From: an uncultured Bacteroidota bacterium | GTDB lineage: Bacteria; Bacteroidota; Bacteroidia; Flavobacteriales; Flavobacteriaceae | Length of the DNA stretch: 64,000 nucleotides | Assembly (NCBI GenBank): GCA_902514625.1 | Contig: CABXRK010000002.1 | Location: 1 to 64,000, forward strand | Direction: 5' to 3' | Shown: positions 16,031-26,404 of the stretch, one piece after another | How positions within the stretch are numbered: position 1 is the first letter of the stretch | Layout: each line of letters opens with the position of its first letter | Program-made: the position numbers and the translations under genes | The notes under the pieces: generated by a model | The model's input: the letters and a program-made list of their open reading frames with translations, nothing else | Database searches by the model: none | Told to the model about the DNA's origin: nothing

Positions 16031-18457
16031 CTATCTTAATTTTGCTTTTAATTGAACTTCAAATTCTTTTTTAAGTTTTTCCATTATTTTGTCAATAGAT
16101 TTATCAGTAAGAGTTTTTGAAATGTCTTGAAAGAAAAAACTAACACCATATGATTTTTTACCTTTAGGTAGTTTATTGCCAATATAAACATCAAATAGTT
16201 CAATTTTTTTTAGTGTTTTATTTTCAGCTTTATAAGCTATTTCAACTATTGACTTATAAGTCACATTTTCACTAATCATTATAGAAAAATCTCTTTTAGA
16301 AGATGGGTATTTTGAAAAAGATGAGATATGTTTGTCTTTAAATGAAATAATGTTATAAATATCTTCTAGAAATATTTCTGCAAATAAAACATTTGAAGAC
16401 AGAGAGAATTTCTTTAAAATTTCATTGTTTACTAAACCAAAATTTGCTAACAATTTTTTTTCTGAGTAGAGACTTAATCCTTCTGAAAAATAATCAGGTA
16501 TTTCTGGGGTTTCTTCTAAATTTTGAATCCCTAACCTTTCAAATAAACTTAAAACATATCCTTTTAAATTAAAGAAATTCATTTTTATATTTTCAACATT
16601 CCAATTTTCATTAAAATTATTTCCATATATACAAAGGGCTAAATTTCTGTTTTCTATATAATTTTTAGAACTAGAACAGTTGTAAATGAATCCATTTTCA
16701 AATATTTTAACATTATTTTTTTGACGATTAATATTGAAATTTAAAACTTCAAGAAGAGAGAAGAGCAGGGAACTTCTTAATTCTGAAAGTTCCTCCCCTA
16801 ATGGATTAAGAATATTAACCTTAGAACCTTTACTTAAATCCTTTGAAAGTTTAGAATAATTAGGAGAAGTCAGAGAATTATTTATTACTTCATAAAAGCC
16901 TTGATTAATTAGTTGGTTAGAGATGATTTGGTTAATTCTCACTTTACTTTTATTATTATTTAATGGATATATAGTTAATAATTTTTCTGAAGGAATTATA
17001 TTTGAATACCCATATACTCTTAATATTTCTTCAATTACATCAATTTCTCTTGTCACATCAACTCTAAAACTTGGTATTTTTATAGAGAATCCAGTTTCAA
17101 GAACTTTAACAATTTCGATTTCCAAAGATTTTAAAATATTGATTAAATTTTCTTTATCAATTTCATGTCCAATAACTTGAGTGATTTTATTAAAATTCAA
17201 AAAAATAGAGGAAGAATTATTAATTGTAAACACATGTTCTTGAATTTCAGAACTAATTTCTCCACCACAATATTCCTGAATTAATAGAGCTGCTCTTTTT
17301 AATGCATAAATCCCCACTTCAGGATCAACTCCTCTTTCAAACCTATATGATGCATCAGTATTTAAGTTGTGTCTTTTTGCTGATTTTCTTATTGAAATAG
17401 GATCAAAACAAGCACTCTCTAAAAAAATATTTTTAGTTTTACTATTTACAGAAGAATTAATCCCACCAATAATTCCAGCTAAGCATAAGGGTTTAGAATC
17501 ATCACATATCATGATATCTTCTTTTGAGAGTTCTATTTTCATTCCATCTAAAGTTTCAAAGAACTTTTTTTTGTTGTTTTTTTTAACATTTATTTTCCCA
17601 TCTATTTTGTCAGCATCAAATGCATGAAGAGGTTGGCCTAATTCGTGAAGCACATAGTTAGTTATGTCAACAATATTATTAACAGGTTTTAGTCCAATAG
17701 ATTTTAATCTTTTTTTAATAAACAAATTTGATTCAGAAATAGAAATATTAGAAATAGTTATTCCAAAATATCGTTTAACACTTGCTTTTTCTTCAATATT
17801 TATTTTAATTAATTTAGAATTGTTAGTAATTGAAAATTTATCAATGCTTGGTAGATTCCATTCAAATTTTATTTTATTTTGAATTAAGGCACATTTAAGA
17901 TCTCTTGCAACTCCCATATGACTCATAGCATCAGCTCTATTTGGAGTTAATCCAATTTCAAATATATTATCGATTTCAGAATCAAAAATTTTGGAACATA
18001 ATGATCCGGGCTTTAATGACATATCTAATTCCATAATACCCTCGTGCGAATCACTAATGTTTAATTCTTTTTCAGAACATATCATTCCATTGCTTAATTC
18101 GCCTCTTATTTTACTCTTTTTAATTTTAAATTTTGAGTTATCATCTCCATAAAGAGTTGTACCTACAGTTGCTAAAGCTACTTTTAACCCTTTTCTTACA
18201 TTAGGGGCTCCACATACAACTTGTAAGGGCTTGGAATCTCCAATGTCTACTTTAGTAACCTTAAGCCTATCAGCATTTGGATGTTTGACACAATTAATAA
18301 CTTCACCAACAATAATTCCATTTAAAGAACCCTTGATTGATTCATAAGTCATAATTCCTTCTACCTCTAATCCTAGATAAGTTAAAAAATTAGATTTATC
18401 CTCAAGCGAGATATCCGTTTTGATAAATTGATTAAGCCAATTATTAGATATTTTCAT
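16031..18457 (-). CDS. pheT: Phenylalanine--tRNA ligase beta subunit
   Basis: The 808-residue beta subunit charges tRNA-Phe together with PheS, which is not in the window. Domains in order are: the tRNA-binding EMAP-like domain (IVGEVINCVKHPNADRLKV, about residues 48-155), the B3/B4 editing domain (NRADAMSHMGVARDL, HELGQPLHAFDAD), the B5 domain (near 400-475), the inactive catalytic-like core, and the C-terminal anticodon-binding FDX-ACB domain (SFSKYPSSKRDFSIMI). Full length with no defect seen. Confidence 0.97.
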   Translation of the reverse strand: MKISNNWLNQFIKTDISLEDKSNFLTYLGLEVEGIMTYESIKGSLNGIIVGEVINCVKHPNADRLKVTKVDIGDSKPLQVVCGAPNVRKGLKVALATVGTTLYGDDNSKFKIKKSKIRGELSNGMICSEKELNISDSHEGIMELDMSLKPGSLCSKIFDSEIDNIFEIGLTPNRADAMSHMGVARDLKCALIQNKIKFEWNLPSIDKFSITNNSKLIKINIEEKASVKRYFGITISNISISESNLFIKKRLKSIGLKPVNNIVDITNYVLHELGQPLHAFDADKIDGKINVKKNNKKKFFETLDGMKIELSKEDIMICDDSKPLCLAGIIGGINSSVNSKTKNIFLESACFDPISIRKSAKRHNLNTDASYRFERGVDPEVGIYALKRAALLIQEYCGGEISSEIQEHVFTINNSSSIFLNFNKITQVIGHEIDKENLINILKSLEIEIVKVLETGFSIKIPSFRVDVTREIDVIEEILRVYGYSNIIPSEKLLTIYPLNNNKSKVRINQIISNQLINQGFYEVINNSLTSPNYSKLSKDLSKGSKVNILNPLGEELSELRSSLLFSLLEVLNFNINRQKNNVKIFENGFIYNCSSSKNYIENRNLALCIYGNNFNENWNVENIKMNFFNLKGYVLSLFERLGIQNLEETPEIPDYFSEGLSLYSEKKLLANFGLVNNEILKKFSLSSNVLFAEIFLEDIYNIISFKDKHISSFSKYPSSKRDFSIMISENVTYKSIVEIAYKAENKTLKKIELFDVYIGNKLPKGKKSYGVSFFFQDISKTLTDKSIDKIMEKLKKEFEVQLKAKLR

Positions 18458-18508
18458 ATACTCAATTAATTAACAAATATAATCATCTAGTTAAGAAATT
18501 ATAATATT

Positions 18509-20608
18509 CTAACTTATGTAATTCCATAAATTTTTTTCTTTGTTTCTTATAGAAATAGCCTTTTTTATATTTAAATTAATGTTCTTATTTAGCCCTGGAT
18601 CATCAATTAAAATTTTATTTGCATATTTTCTTGCATTTATTAACAACTTTTGATCTTTTAAAATATCAGCTATTTTAAGTTTTAACAATCCACTTTGTTG
18701 AGTTCCCATTAAATTTCCTGGACCTCTTAATTTTAAATCAACATCTGCAATTTCGAACCCATTATTAGATTTAACCATAGCATTTAATCTTGTTTGAGCT
18801 TCTTTTGAAGTTTTATAAGAACACATTAGAATGCAATGACTTTGAAAGTTTCCTCTGCCAACTCTTCCTCTTAGTTGGTGCAATTGAGAAAGTCCAAATT
18901 TTTCAGCACTTTCAATTACAATAACAGATGCATTAGGTATATCAACTCCCACTTCAATGACAGTAGTGGCAACCATTATTTGTGTTTCCCCTTTAATAAA
19001 TCTATTCATTTCATGATCTTTTACTTTAGATTTCATTTTACCATGTAAAATACTTATTCTATAGTCTGGTAAAGGAAAATATCTACATATACTTTCATAT
19101 CCATCCATTAAATCTTTATAATCCAATTTTCGAGATTCTTCAATTAAAGGATAAACTATATATATCTGTCTTCCTAAATTAATTTCTTTGGAAATAAATT
19201 TAAATACTTCTAATCTTTTAGAATCATTTTTTAAATATGTTTTAATTTCTTTTCTTCCTGGTGGAAGCTCTTTAATTAAAGATAAATCTAGATCTCCATA
19301 AACAGTCATTGCAAGAGTTCTTGGAATAGGAGTTGCCGTCATAATTAATATATGTGGGGGAATAAGATTTTTTTTCCATAATTTTGATCTTTGAGCCACT
19401 CCAAATCTGTGTTGTTCATCAATTATAGCTAATCCTAAATTTTTAAAAATGATTTTATCTTCAATTAGAGCGTGAGTTCCTATTAAAATACTAATGCTCC
19501 CATTAATAATTCCATCATTTATTATTTTTCTTTCATTATTTTTTGAAGATCCAGTTAATAATGAAATGGAAAGATTCATTTTATTGGAAAAAACAGATAA
19601 TGATTGATAATGTTGTTTTGCAAGAATTTCAGTTGGAGCCATTAAACAAGCCTGATAACCATTATCTAAAGCAATTAAAATTGAAAAAAAAGCGACTATT
19701 GTTTTTCCTGAACCAACATCTCCTTGTAATAGCCTATTCATATGCTTACCAGTTCCCATATCATTTCGAATTTCTTTAATTGCTTTTTTTTGATCATTAG
19801 TTAGACTAAATGGGAGGTGTTTTTTATAAAAAGTATTTAGAAGTTTTCCGACATTATTAAAAAAAAAACCTTTAACTTTTAGTTTATGATTCATATTTTT
19901 CCTTAATAGTTGTAATTGTAAAAAAAATAATTCTTCAAATTTTAACCTTTTTATAGAATCAATAATTTGTTTATTTTTTTTTGGAAAATGAATTTGACAG
20001 ATTGCATCAGATTTAGATATAAGGTTTAATTTATTTATTAAATACTCTGGCAAAGTTTCACTAAAATTATTACCAATTTTATCAAATAAATTTTTAACTG
20101 CATTTTTAATTATTTTTTGAGAAATTCCTTTTGCAATTAATTTTTCAGTTGAAGGGTACACTGGATGTATATTTAATTGATTTTCTTTAATAAAAGAGCT
20201 TTCTAAAGTTATTTCAGGGTGATTTATAACAGGTTTACTTAAAAACCAATTTAATCTTCCGAAAATCACATATTTGGTGTTTATAATTGTTTTCTTAGAT
20301 ATCCATTTATGCCCTCTAAACCAAATTAAATCTATTTCTCCGGTGTCATCTTGGAACTTGGCTATAAGTCTTTTTCCAATCTTTTGAGATATGATTTTAA
20401 TATCAATTATTTTACCTTTTAGTTGTACCTCAGAATTTTCTTGATTAAGATCAGTAATTTTATGAAATACTGTTTTATCGATATATCTGTTTGGAAATAA
20501 AAACAAAAGATCTTGATATGTTCTAATTTTTAATTCCTTTTTCAGAATTTCTGCTCGATGGGGACCTATCCCTTTCAAATATTCTATTGATGTAGATAAA
20601 GGATTCAT
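18509..20608 (-). CDS. recG: ATP-dependent DNA helicase RecG
   Basis: RecG reverses stalled replication forks and processes branched DNA. The 699-residue protein has the N-terminal wedge/OB domain (LKGIGPHRAEILKKEL, residues 9-24), Walker A RLLQGDVGSGKTIVA near residue 294, the DEQH box AIIDEQHRFGVAQRSKLW, TATPIPRTLAM, and the helicase C-terminal motifs HQLRGRVGRG. Length matches the family. The divergent helicase gene begins about 100 bases away. Confidence 0.97.
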   Translation of the reverse strand: MNPLSTSIEYLKGIGPHRAEILKKELKIRTYQDLLFLFPNRYIDKTVFHKITDLNQENSEVQLKGKIIDIKIISQKIGKRLIAKFQDDTGEIDLIWFRGHKWISKKTIINTKYVIFGRLNWFLSKPVINHPEITLESSFIKENQLNIHPVYPSTEKLIAKGISQKIIKNAVKNLFDKIGNNFSETLPEYLINKLNLISKSDAICQIHFPKKNKQIIDSIKRLKFEELFFLQLQLLRKNMNHKLKVKGFFFNNVGKLLNTFYKKHLPFSLTNDQKKAIKEIRNDMGTGKHMNRLLQGDVGSGKTIVAFFSILIALDNGYQACLMAPTEILAKQHYQSLSVFSNKMNLSISLLTGSSKNNERKIINDGIINGSISILIGTHALIEDKIIFKNLGLAIIDEQHRFGVAQRSKLWKKNLIPPHILIMTATPIPRTLAMTVYGDLDLSLIKELPPGRKEIKTYLKNDSKRLEVFKFISKEINLGRQIYIVYPLIEESRKLDYKDLMDGYESICRYFPLPDYRISILHGKMKSKVKDHEMNRFIKGETQIMVATTVIEVGVDIPNASVIVIESAEKFGLSQLHQLRGRVGRGNFQSHCILMCSYKTSKEAQTRLNAMVKSNNGFEIADVDLKLRGPGNLMGTQQSGLLKLKIADILKDQKLLINARKYANKILIDDPGLNKNINLNIKKAISIRNKEKNLWNYIS

Positions 20609-20705
20609 TTTATGTAATCAAATATAAGTTATATGAGATTTAATAATAAATATTTTTTAAACAATTATGATTTTAAAATATCTATTAATCATTAATTTTA
20701 CTTTT

Positions 20706-22988
20706 ATGAATGAAAATTTGATTAATAATATAAATGAATTAAATCACGCTCAAAAAGAAGCAACATTTCACAAGGATGGACCTTTGATTATTATTGCAGG
20801 TGCTGGCTCTGGTAAAACTAGGGTTTTGACATATAGAATTGCATATTTAATGACTCAAGGTATAGATGCTTTTTCTATACTTGCCTTGACTTTTACAAAT
20901 AAAGCTGCTAGAGAAATGAAACATAGAATTTCATCTTTGGTTGGTGATGATGAAGCAAAAAATTTATGGATGGGTACTTTCCATTCAGTATTTGCAAAGA
21001 TTCTTAGGATTGAAGCTGAAAAACTAGGGTTTCCAAAGAATTTTACAATTTATGATACTCAAGATTCAGAAAGACTTATAAAATCAATAATTAAAGAAAT
21101 GAATTTAAATAAAGATCTTTATAAGTCAAAACAAATAAGAAATAGAATTTCTTCTTTTAAAAATAATTTAATAACTGTAAATTCCTATTTCAATAACTCA
21201 GATTTAATTGAATCAGACCATATTGCTCATAGGCCAAGAATGGGAGATTTGTATAAAAATTATGTTGAAAGATGTTTTAAGTCATCGGCAATGGATTTTG
21301 ATGACCTGTTATTAAAAACAAATGAATTATTAAATAAATTTCCGTCCGTTTTAGCTAAATACCAGAATATTTTTAAATATATTCTAGTTGATGAGTACCA
21401 AGACACTAATCATTCTCAGTATTTAATAGTTAAAATGCTTTCTGATAAATTTCATAATATTTGCGTAGTAGGTGACGATTCACAAAGTATTTATTCTTTT
21501 CGAGGTGCAAATATTAATAATATTTTAAATTTTAAAAAAGATTATCCTGAAGTTGTAACCTATAAGCTTGAACAAAATTATAGATCAACTAAAAATATAG
21601 TCAATGCAGCAAATTCAATAATTAAGTATAATAAATCAAGATTGGAAAAGAATTTATGGACTTCTAATTCTGATGGTGAAAAAATTAATGTAAGAAAGTT
21701 GAATACAGATTCAGATGAAGGAAGATTTATTTCGGATAGTATAATTAATATGAAGATGGAAAATCAATATATGAATACTGATTTTGCTATTTTGTACAGA
21801 ACTAATGCACAGTCAAGGGCAATTGAAGATGCACTAAGAAATAATGGAATATCATATAAAGTTTATGGAGGGTTATCTTTTTATCAAAGGAAAGAGATTA
21901 AAGATGTTTTAGCATACTTAAGACTTATTATTAATAAAAACGATGAAGAGAGTTTTAAGAGAATTTTAAATTATCCATCTAGAGGAATAGGGCAAACAAC
22001 TCTAAATAAATTGATCGTTGCAGCTAATTACAATAATATTTCAATTTTTGAAGCTGCAAATAATATATCAAAACTAGAAATTCCTATAACAAATAAAACT
22101 ATTATTAAAATAAGGGATTTTATTACACTTATAAAAAGCCTTTCAATTTATAATAATTCATCAAATGCTTATGAAACTGCTAAAGAAACCTTAATTAGAA
22201 CAAAAATCATTAATGATTTAAAAAATGATGGAACTCCAGAAGGAATTAGTAAAATTGAAAATGTTGAGGAATTAATTAATGGTATAAGAGATTTCACTGA
22301 AAGTCAGATTGATTTAGTGAAAAAAGATACATCATTAACAAATTATTTAGAAGATATAGCACTAGCAACAGATTTTGATAATAAAAATATTGATAGTAAC
22401 AGTGTTTCTTTGATGACAATTCATCTTTCTAAAGGACTTGAATTTCCTATAGTATTTTTGGCAGGAATGGAAGAAGATTTATTTCCTTCTCCTTTAAACT
22501 TAGACACTAGAAGTGGTTTAGAAGAGGAAAGAAGACTATTTTATGTTGGATTGACAAGAGCTATGAAGAAAGCAATTTTGACATTTTCTTGCTTTAGGTA
22601 TAGATGGGGCAATTTAAATTCATGTGAACCAAGTAGATTTATTTCAGAAATAGATGATGAATTTGTAAATAAAAAATACAATATTGATAATTCTATAAAT
22701 AAACCAATAAAAAAGATAGGGATAATCGAAAATTCAATAAATAATCCAAGTATAAGTAAATTAAGTAAACTTAGGAGTATTCAAAGAAAATCAAATAGTT
22801 TAAGTTTAAATAAAATATCTCTAAAGGAAGGATATAAAGTTAAGCATCATAAATTTGGAGTAGGGGAAGTTATAAAAATTGAAGGTAATAAAAATGATCA
22901 AAGAGCAACAATCAAATTTAATCAAAAAGGAATAAAAAAATTACTTTTAAATTTTGCAAAATTATCTATAATAAAAAAAACCCTTTAA
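20706..22988 (+). CDS. UvrD/PcrA-type superfamily 1 DNA helicase
   Basis: The protein has Walker A IIAGAGSGKTRVLTYR near residue 37, motif Ia TFTNKAAREMK, motif II LVDEYQDTNHSQY, motif III GDDSQSIYSFRGA, motif IV YRSTKNIV and motif V/VI SLMTIHLSKGLEFP and YVGLTRA. The C-terminal Tudor-like tail (YKVKHHKFGVGEVIKIEG) is that of PcrA/UvrD. The ORF track starts at 20667, but the ATG at 20706 (MNENLINNINELNHAQKEA) gives the normal N-terminus. The helicase acts in excision repair and in removing RNA polymerase or recombinase. The stop lies inside a bidirectional terminator. Confidence 0.96.
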   Translation: MNENLINNINELNHAQKEATFHKDGPLIIIAGAGSGKTRVLTYRIAYLMTQGIDAFSILALTFTNKAAREMKHRISSLVGDDEAKNLWMGTFHSVFAKILRIEAEKLGFPKNFTIYDTQDSERLIKSIIKEMNLNKDLYKSKQIRNRISSFKNNLITVNSYFNNSDLIESDHIAHRPRMGDLYKNYVERCFKSSAMDFDDLLLKTNELLNKFPSVLAKYQNIFKYILVDEYQDTNHSQYLIVKMLSDKFHNICVVGDDSQSIYSFRGANINNILNFKKDYPEVVTYKLEQNYRSTKNIVNAANSIIKYNKSRLEKNLWTSNSDGEKINVRKLNTDSDEGRFISDSIINMKMENQYMNTDFAILYRTNAQSRAIEDALRNNGISYKVYGGLSFYQRKEIKDVLAYLRLIINKNDEESFKRILNYPSRGIGQTTLNKLIVAANYNNISIFEAANNISKLEIPITNKTIIKIRDFITLIKSLSIYNNSSNAYETAKETLIRTKIINDLKNDGTPEGISKIENVEELINGIRDFTESQIDLVKKDTSLTNYLEDIALATDFDNKNIDSNSVSLMTIHLSKGLEFPIVFLAGMEEDLFPSPLNLDTRSGLEEERRLFYVGLTRAMKKAILTFSCFRYRWGNLNSCEPSRFISEIDDEFVNKKYNIDNSINKPIKKIGIIENSINNPSISKLSKLRSIQRKSNSLSLNKISLKEGYKVKHHKFGVGEVIKIEGNKNDQRATIKFNQKGIKKLLLNFAKLSIIKKTL

Positions 22989-23003
22989 AAAAAGGGTTTT
23001 TTT
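22974..23003. terminator. Bidirectional intrinsic terminator
   Basis: A perfect 13-bp stem AAAAAAACCCTTT / AAAGGGTTTTTTT with a four-base loop lies between the helicase gene and the convergent OmpA lipoprotein gene. The A and T runs make it work in both directions. The helicase stop codon is within the first arm. Confidence 0.85.
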
Positions 23004-23023
23004 ATATTAATTTGTAACCTTTT

Positions 23024-23878
23024 CTATTGAGCAGCAGTCATCCCTTCACTAATTAAATTATAAAATTGATCTAATTTAGGAAGAACAACAATTCTTGTTC
23101 GTCTGTTTTTTGCTCTATTTGATGGTGAATCATTTTCAAAAAGAGGCACATGAGAACTTCTACCTGCAGCAGTCATTCTATTTGGAGGAACACCAAAATC
23201 ATTTTGTAAAACCCTAATAACAGAAGTAGCTCTTTTAACACTTAAATCCCAGTTATCTAAAACACAATCGTTTTTAATTGGAACATTATCAGTATGACCT
23301 TCAACCATAAATTCAATTTCAGGCTTTGCTAAAACAACTTTGGCAACTTTACCTAAAACAGAAGTTGCTTTTTTAGTAACATTAGAACTTCCACTTCTAA
23401 ATAACAATTTATCAGAAATAGATATAAAAACAACACCTTTCTCTACATTAACTTCGATATCATCATCGTTAAGGTCTCCTAATACGCCTTTAAGACTTGT
23501 TACTAAAGCAAGAGTAACAGAATCTTTTCTAGTAACGGCATCTCTAAGTGATTTAATTCTGACATCTTTTTCTTTCATGCTTTCTAATGATTTCTCAAGA
23601 TTTTCAGCACCTTTTTGAGAAAGAGTTGTCATATTTCCAAGATTATTAATAAGATCTTGATTGTTTGCCTTTAGAAATTTAACTTGTTCATTTAGAGAGG
23701 CTAAATTAGCCAAAGCTAATTCTTTCTCATCATTACATGAATTAAGCTTAATAGTAGCACTATTTAAGGCATCGTTAGTACTCTTTTGAAGAGCTTCAAG
23801 CTCAGTGAATTGTTTTTGAGAAACACAAGAAGCTAGAAGCAATGAAAGAGAACATAATAAAGTGAATTTGAATTTCAT
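23024..23878 (-). CDS. OmpA-family peptidoglycan-binding lipoprotein
   Basis: The start at the ATG 23876-23878 gives a lipoprotein signal with lipobox LLLASC, followed by a coiled-coil region (about residues 25-110, rich in heptads such as LEALQKSTNDALNSA). The C-terminal OmpA/MotB domain has FRSGSSNVTKKATSVL, VEGHTDNVPI and the RAKNRRTRIVV motif that contacts diaminopimelate. It probably tethers the outer membrane to the cell wall. The longer ORF start at 23920 lacks a proper signal. Downstream in a row with the GT2 and HsdR_N genes. Confidence 0.93.
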   Translation of the reverse strand: MKFKFTLLCSLSLLLASCVSQKQFTELEALQKSTNDALNSATIKLNSCNDEKELALANLASLNEQVKFLKANNQDLINNLGNMTTLSQKGAENLEKSLESMKEKDVRIKSLRDAVTRKDSVTLALVTSLKGVLGDLNDDDIEVNVEKGVVFISISDKLLFRSGSSNVTKKATSVLGKVAKVVLAKPEIEFMVEGHTDNVPIKNDCVLDNWDLSVKRATSVIRVLQNDFGVPPNRMTAAGRSSHVPLFENDSPSNRAKNRRTRIVVLPKLDQFYNLISEGMTAAQ

Positions 23879-23956
23879 AAAATTAAATTTTTGTAGTTTT
23901 TTGATAAAAATATGATGCAAAAATAACTTTTTTTAAAGTATGTACAATCTAAAACT

Positions 23957-24934
23957 TTAAAATTTAACCTTTTTAAGGATAAAATAATCAAAAATTATAC
24001 TTTTTTTAAAGTAATAGAATTTTTTAAAATTCATATTTTTTCTTTGTCTTATTTTTTTTAATATAAATTTCAAAGCAGAAAAATATGCTCTAATAATCAT
24101 TACAGCTTTAAAAATTTGACCAGTAATAAAAAAACGTATAAAAGCTAAAAAATCCATAATAATTCGAGAAATTATTACTTCTATAAAATTGGATGATGGT
24201 AAATTTTTGATTAACATAAGAATTGAATTTCTAAAATTATAAAATATTTTCTTAGGTCCTGATGGTAGAGATGCTTCTCCAAGATGAAATACTTTTGTTT
24301 TTCCAATATTATAGGTTTGATAACCCATGTTATAAGCTCTCCAACATAAATCAATTTCTTCTTGATGCATAAAAAAATCAGAATCAAAGCCTTTTAATTT
24401 ATTAAACACCTTCTTTCTTATAAACAAACATGTACCTGATGCCCAAAATATTTTATATAAATCATTATACTGATTTTTATTTACTTCTATACTATTAAAT
24501 ATTCTACCCCTACAAAATGGATAACCATATTTATCAATAAATCCACCAGCAGCTCCGGAATAATTGAAATAATCTTTATTATTATAATCTATAATTAATG
24601 GTTGCGCAATGGAAATTGATTCATTTTTGTTAAATGATTTAATTATAGGGCTTAACCAGTCTTTTTGAACCATAACATCATTATTTAAAAGGCATAAAAC
24701 TTCTTCATTGATTAATTTCAGTCCAATGTTATAGCCCTTAGCGTAACCATAATTTTTATCATTAATAATTAATTTAACAGTTGGAAAATTTTCTTTAATA
24801 AAATATTGAGACCCATCAGAAGAATTATTATCTATAACATATATTTTTGCTTCTTTGGAATATTTAATAATTGAAGGTAAAAACTTGTTTAACAATTTTT
24901 TTCCATTCCAATTTAAAATAGCAATTCCAATCAT
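23957..24934 (-). CDS. Family 2 glycosyltransferase
   Basis: A 325-residue GT-A enzyme. The N-terminus IGIAILNWNGKKLLNKFLPSI and IDNNSSDGS are typical of rhamnosyl-type GT2 proteins; the metal site is LLNNDVMV near residue 87; the acceptor-side motif is MHQEEIDLCWRAYNMGYQ near residue 190. A C-terminal basic hydrophobic region probably attaches to the membrane. It likely adds a sugar to a surface glycan; the sugar is unknown. Its ATG overlaps the stop of the upstream HsdR_N gene by one base (TAATG). Confidence 0.92.
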   Translation of the reverse strand: MIGIAILNWNGKKLLNKFLPSIIKYSKEAKIYVIDNNSSDGSQYFIKENFPTVKLIINDKNYGYAKGYNIGLKLINEEVLCLLNNDVMVQKDWLSPIIKSFNKNESISIAQPLIIDYNNKDYFNYSGAAGGFIDKYGYPFCRGRIFNSIEVNKNQYNDLYKIFWASGTCLFIRKKVFNKLKGFDSDFFMHQEEIDLCWRAYNMGYQTYNIGKTKVFHLGEASLPSGPKKIFYNFRNSILMLIKNLPSSNFIEVIISRIIMDFLAFIRFFITGQIFKAVMIIRAYFSALKFILKKIRQRKNMNFKKFYYFKKSIIFDYFILKKVKF

Positions 24935-25395
24935 TAAGATTTTTTTAGATCTTTAAATTTAGGTAAAGAGGACATAAATTTATAACATTTTAATTTATAG
25001 TCTCTTTTATAATAATAATGTATTAATCCATTGGTGATCATAAAATAAAGACTGTTAAGAGACATGTTGTATTGAGCTATTTGATCAAAGCTCTTTTGTG
25101 ATATTTTAACTTTTGGAGATTTACACTCGATTAAAACCATAATATCTCCATATTTATTAAATATTACAATATCGAATCTTTTATAAATTCCCTGTAAATT
25201 AATTTTTTTTTCAACATTAATTAAATGTTTTGGATAATCGTAATTATGAATTAAGAATTTTATGCAATTTTGACGAACCCATTCTTCAGAAGTAAGAACG
25301 ACATGTTTTTTACGAATAATGTCAAAAATATAAAGCTTATTTTTGCTATTTTTAAATTTGTGTTGAAATTCTGGAAAATTTAATTTTCGAATCAT
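24934..25395 (-). CDS. HsdR_N-domain (type I restriction enzyme R N-terminus-like) nuclease-fold protein
   Basis: The 153-residue protein is a stand-alone PD-(D/E)xK fold: RFDIVIFNKYGDIMVLIECKSP shows the catalytic D...ExK pattern near residues 75-93, and it continues as SQKSFDQIAQYNMSLNSLYFMITNG. Despite the family name it is not part of a restriction system here; no HsdM or HsdS is near. The pair with holA is conserved in Bacteroidota, but the role is unknown. It is divergent from holA with 13 bases between start codons. Confidence 0.88.
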   Translation of the reverse strand: MIRKLNFPEFQHKFKNSKNKLYIFDIIRKKHVVLTSEEWVRQNCIKFLIHNYDYPKHLINVEKKINLQGIYKRFDIVIFNKYGDIMVLIECKSPKVKISQKSFDQIAQYNMSLNSLYFMITNGLIHYYYKRDYKLKCYKFMSSLPKFKDLKKS

Positions 25396-25408
25396 TTATT
25401 AATATTTA

Positions 25409-26404
25409 TTGAACGAATCTAATAAAATACTTGAAGAAATAAGAAATAAAAAATATTTTCCCTTTTACTTACTTACGGGAGAGGAACCTTTTTTTATTGA
25501 TAAAATAGCTGATTTTCTACAAAATAATGTGGTTCCAGAAAAGGCAAAAAGTTTTGATCTGTCAATTGTTTATGGTAAAGAAACAACGGTTGATAATATT
25601 CTAGAATTAGCAAAAAGATTTCCAATGCTTTCTGAAAAACATTTAGTTATCGTTAGAGAAGCTCAATATTTAGAAAAGTCACTTGATGCATTTATTCCTT
25701 ATATAAACAATCCTCAGAAAAGTACAATTCTAGTTCTTTGTTACAAAGAAAAAAAATTTGATAAAAGGAGAAGTTTTTATAAGGCTTTGAAAGATAAAGG
25801 AATAATTTTCGAATCAAAACTATTATATGATAATCAAGTTGCAATAATTATAAAAGAAATTGTAGCTGATTTAAATTTGAGTATAAATTCAAGGTCAATT
25901 CAAGTTTTGATTTCATTTTTAGGAAATAATTTAAATAAAATAAAAAAAGAAATTGAAAAATTATCAATATTAATTGATTCAAAAACTGAAATAACACCAG
26001 TTTTAATTGAAAAGCACATTGGTTACAGTAAAGATTTTAATGTTTTTGAGTTGCAAAATGCTTTAGGAGAAAGAGATTTAGGTAAGGCTATTAAGATAGT
26101 AAATTTTATGAGTAATAATAAAAATCCAATTGTTCTAACTCTTAGTTTACTATTTAGTTTTTTTCAGAAAATTCTATTATTTCATTGCACATTAGATAAA
26201 TCTAGTATTTCTAAAGTTTTAGGAATATCTCCTTTTTTTATTAAAAATTATGAAGCGGCATCAAAATTATACTCAATTAAACAGTTGATAATAATCCTTT
26301 CTTATCTTAATGAAGCTGATTTGAAAACCAAAGGGGTTTATTTTAACAATAATAATACGTCAGAAATATTAAAAGAACTTATTGTTAAGATAATTCAAGT
26401 CTAA
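25409..26404 (+). CDS. holA: DNA polymerase III delta subunit
   Basis: HolA is the clamp-loader subunit that opens the beta sliding clamp. The 331-residue protein has the family N-terminus YFPFYLLTGEEPFFIDKIADFL, the degenerate AAA+ core, and the C-terminal helical collar (LSLLFSFFQKILLFHC, then YEAASKLYSIKQLIIILSYLNEADLKTKG). The start is TTG at 25409; an in-frame stop lies three codons upstream and no ATG is suitable. The end overlaps the convergent E1 gene by four bases (CTAA). Confidence 0.94.
   Translation: MNESNKILEEIRNKKYFPFYLLTGEEPFFIDKIADFLQNNVVPEKAKSFDLSIVYGKETTVDNILELAKRFPMLSEKHLVIVREAQYLEKSLDAFIPYINNPQKSTILVLCYKEKKFDKRRSFYKALKDKGIIFESKLLYDNQVAIIIKEIVADLNLSINSRSIQVLISFLGNNLNKIKKEIEKLSILIDSKTEITPVLIEKHIGYSKDFNVFELQNALGERDLGKAIKIVNFMSNNKNPIVLTLSLLFSFFQKILLFHCTLDKSSISKVLGISPFFIKNYEAASKLYSIKQLIIILSYLNEADLKTKGVYFNNNNTSEILKELIVKIIQV

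Noticed and set aside
24934-25395. Restriction-modification system
   Set aside because: Only the HsdR N-terminal fold is present; there is no helicase, methylase or specificity subunit.
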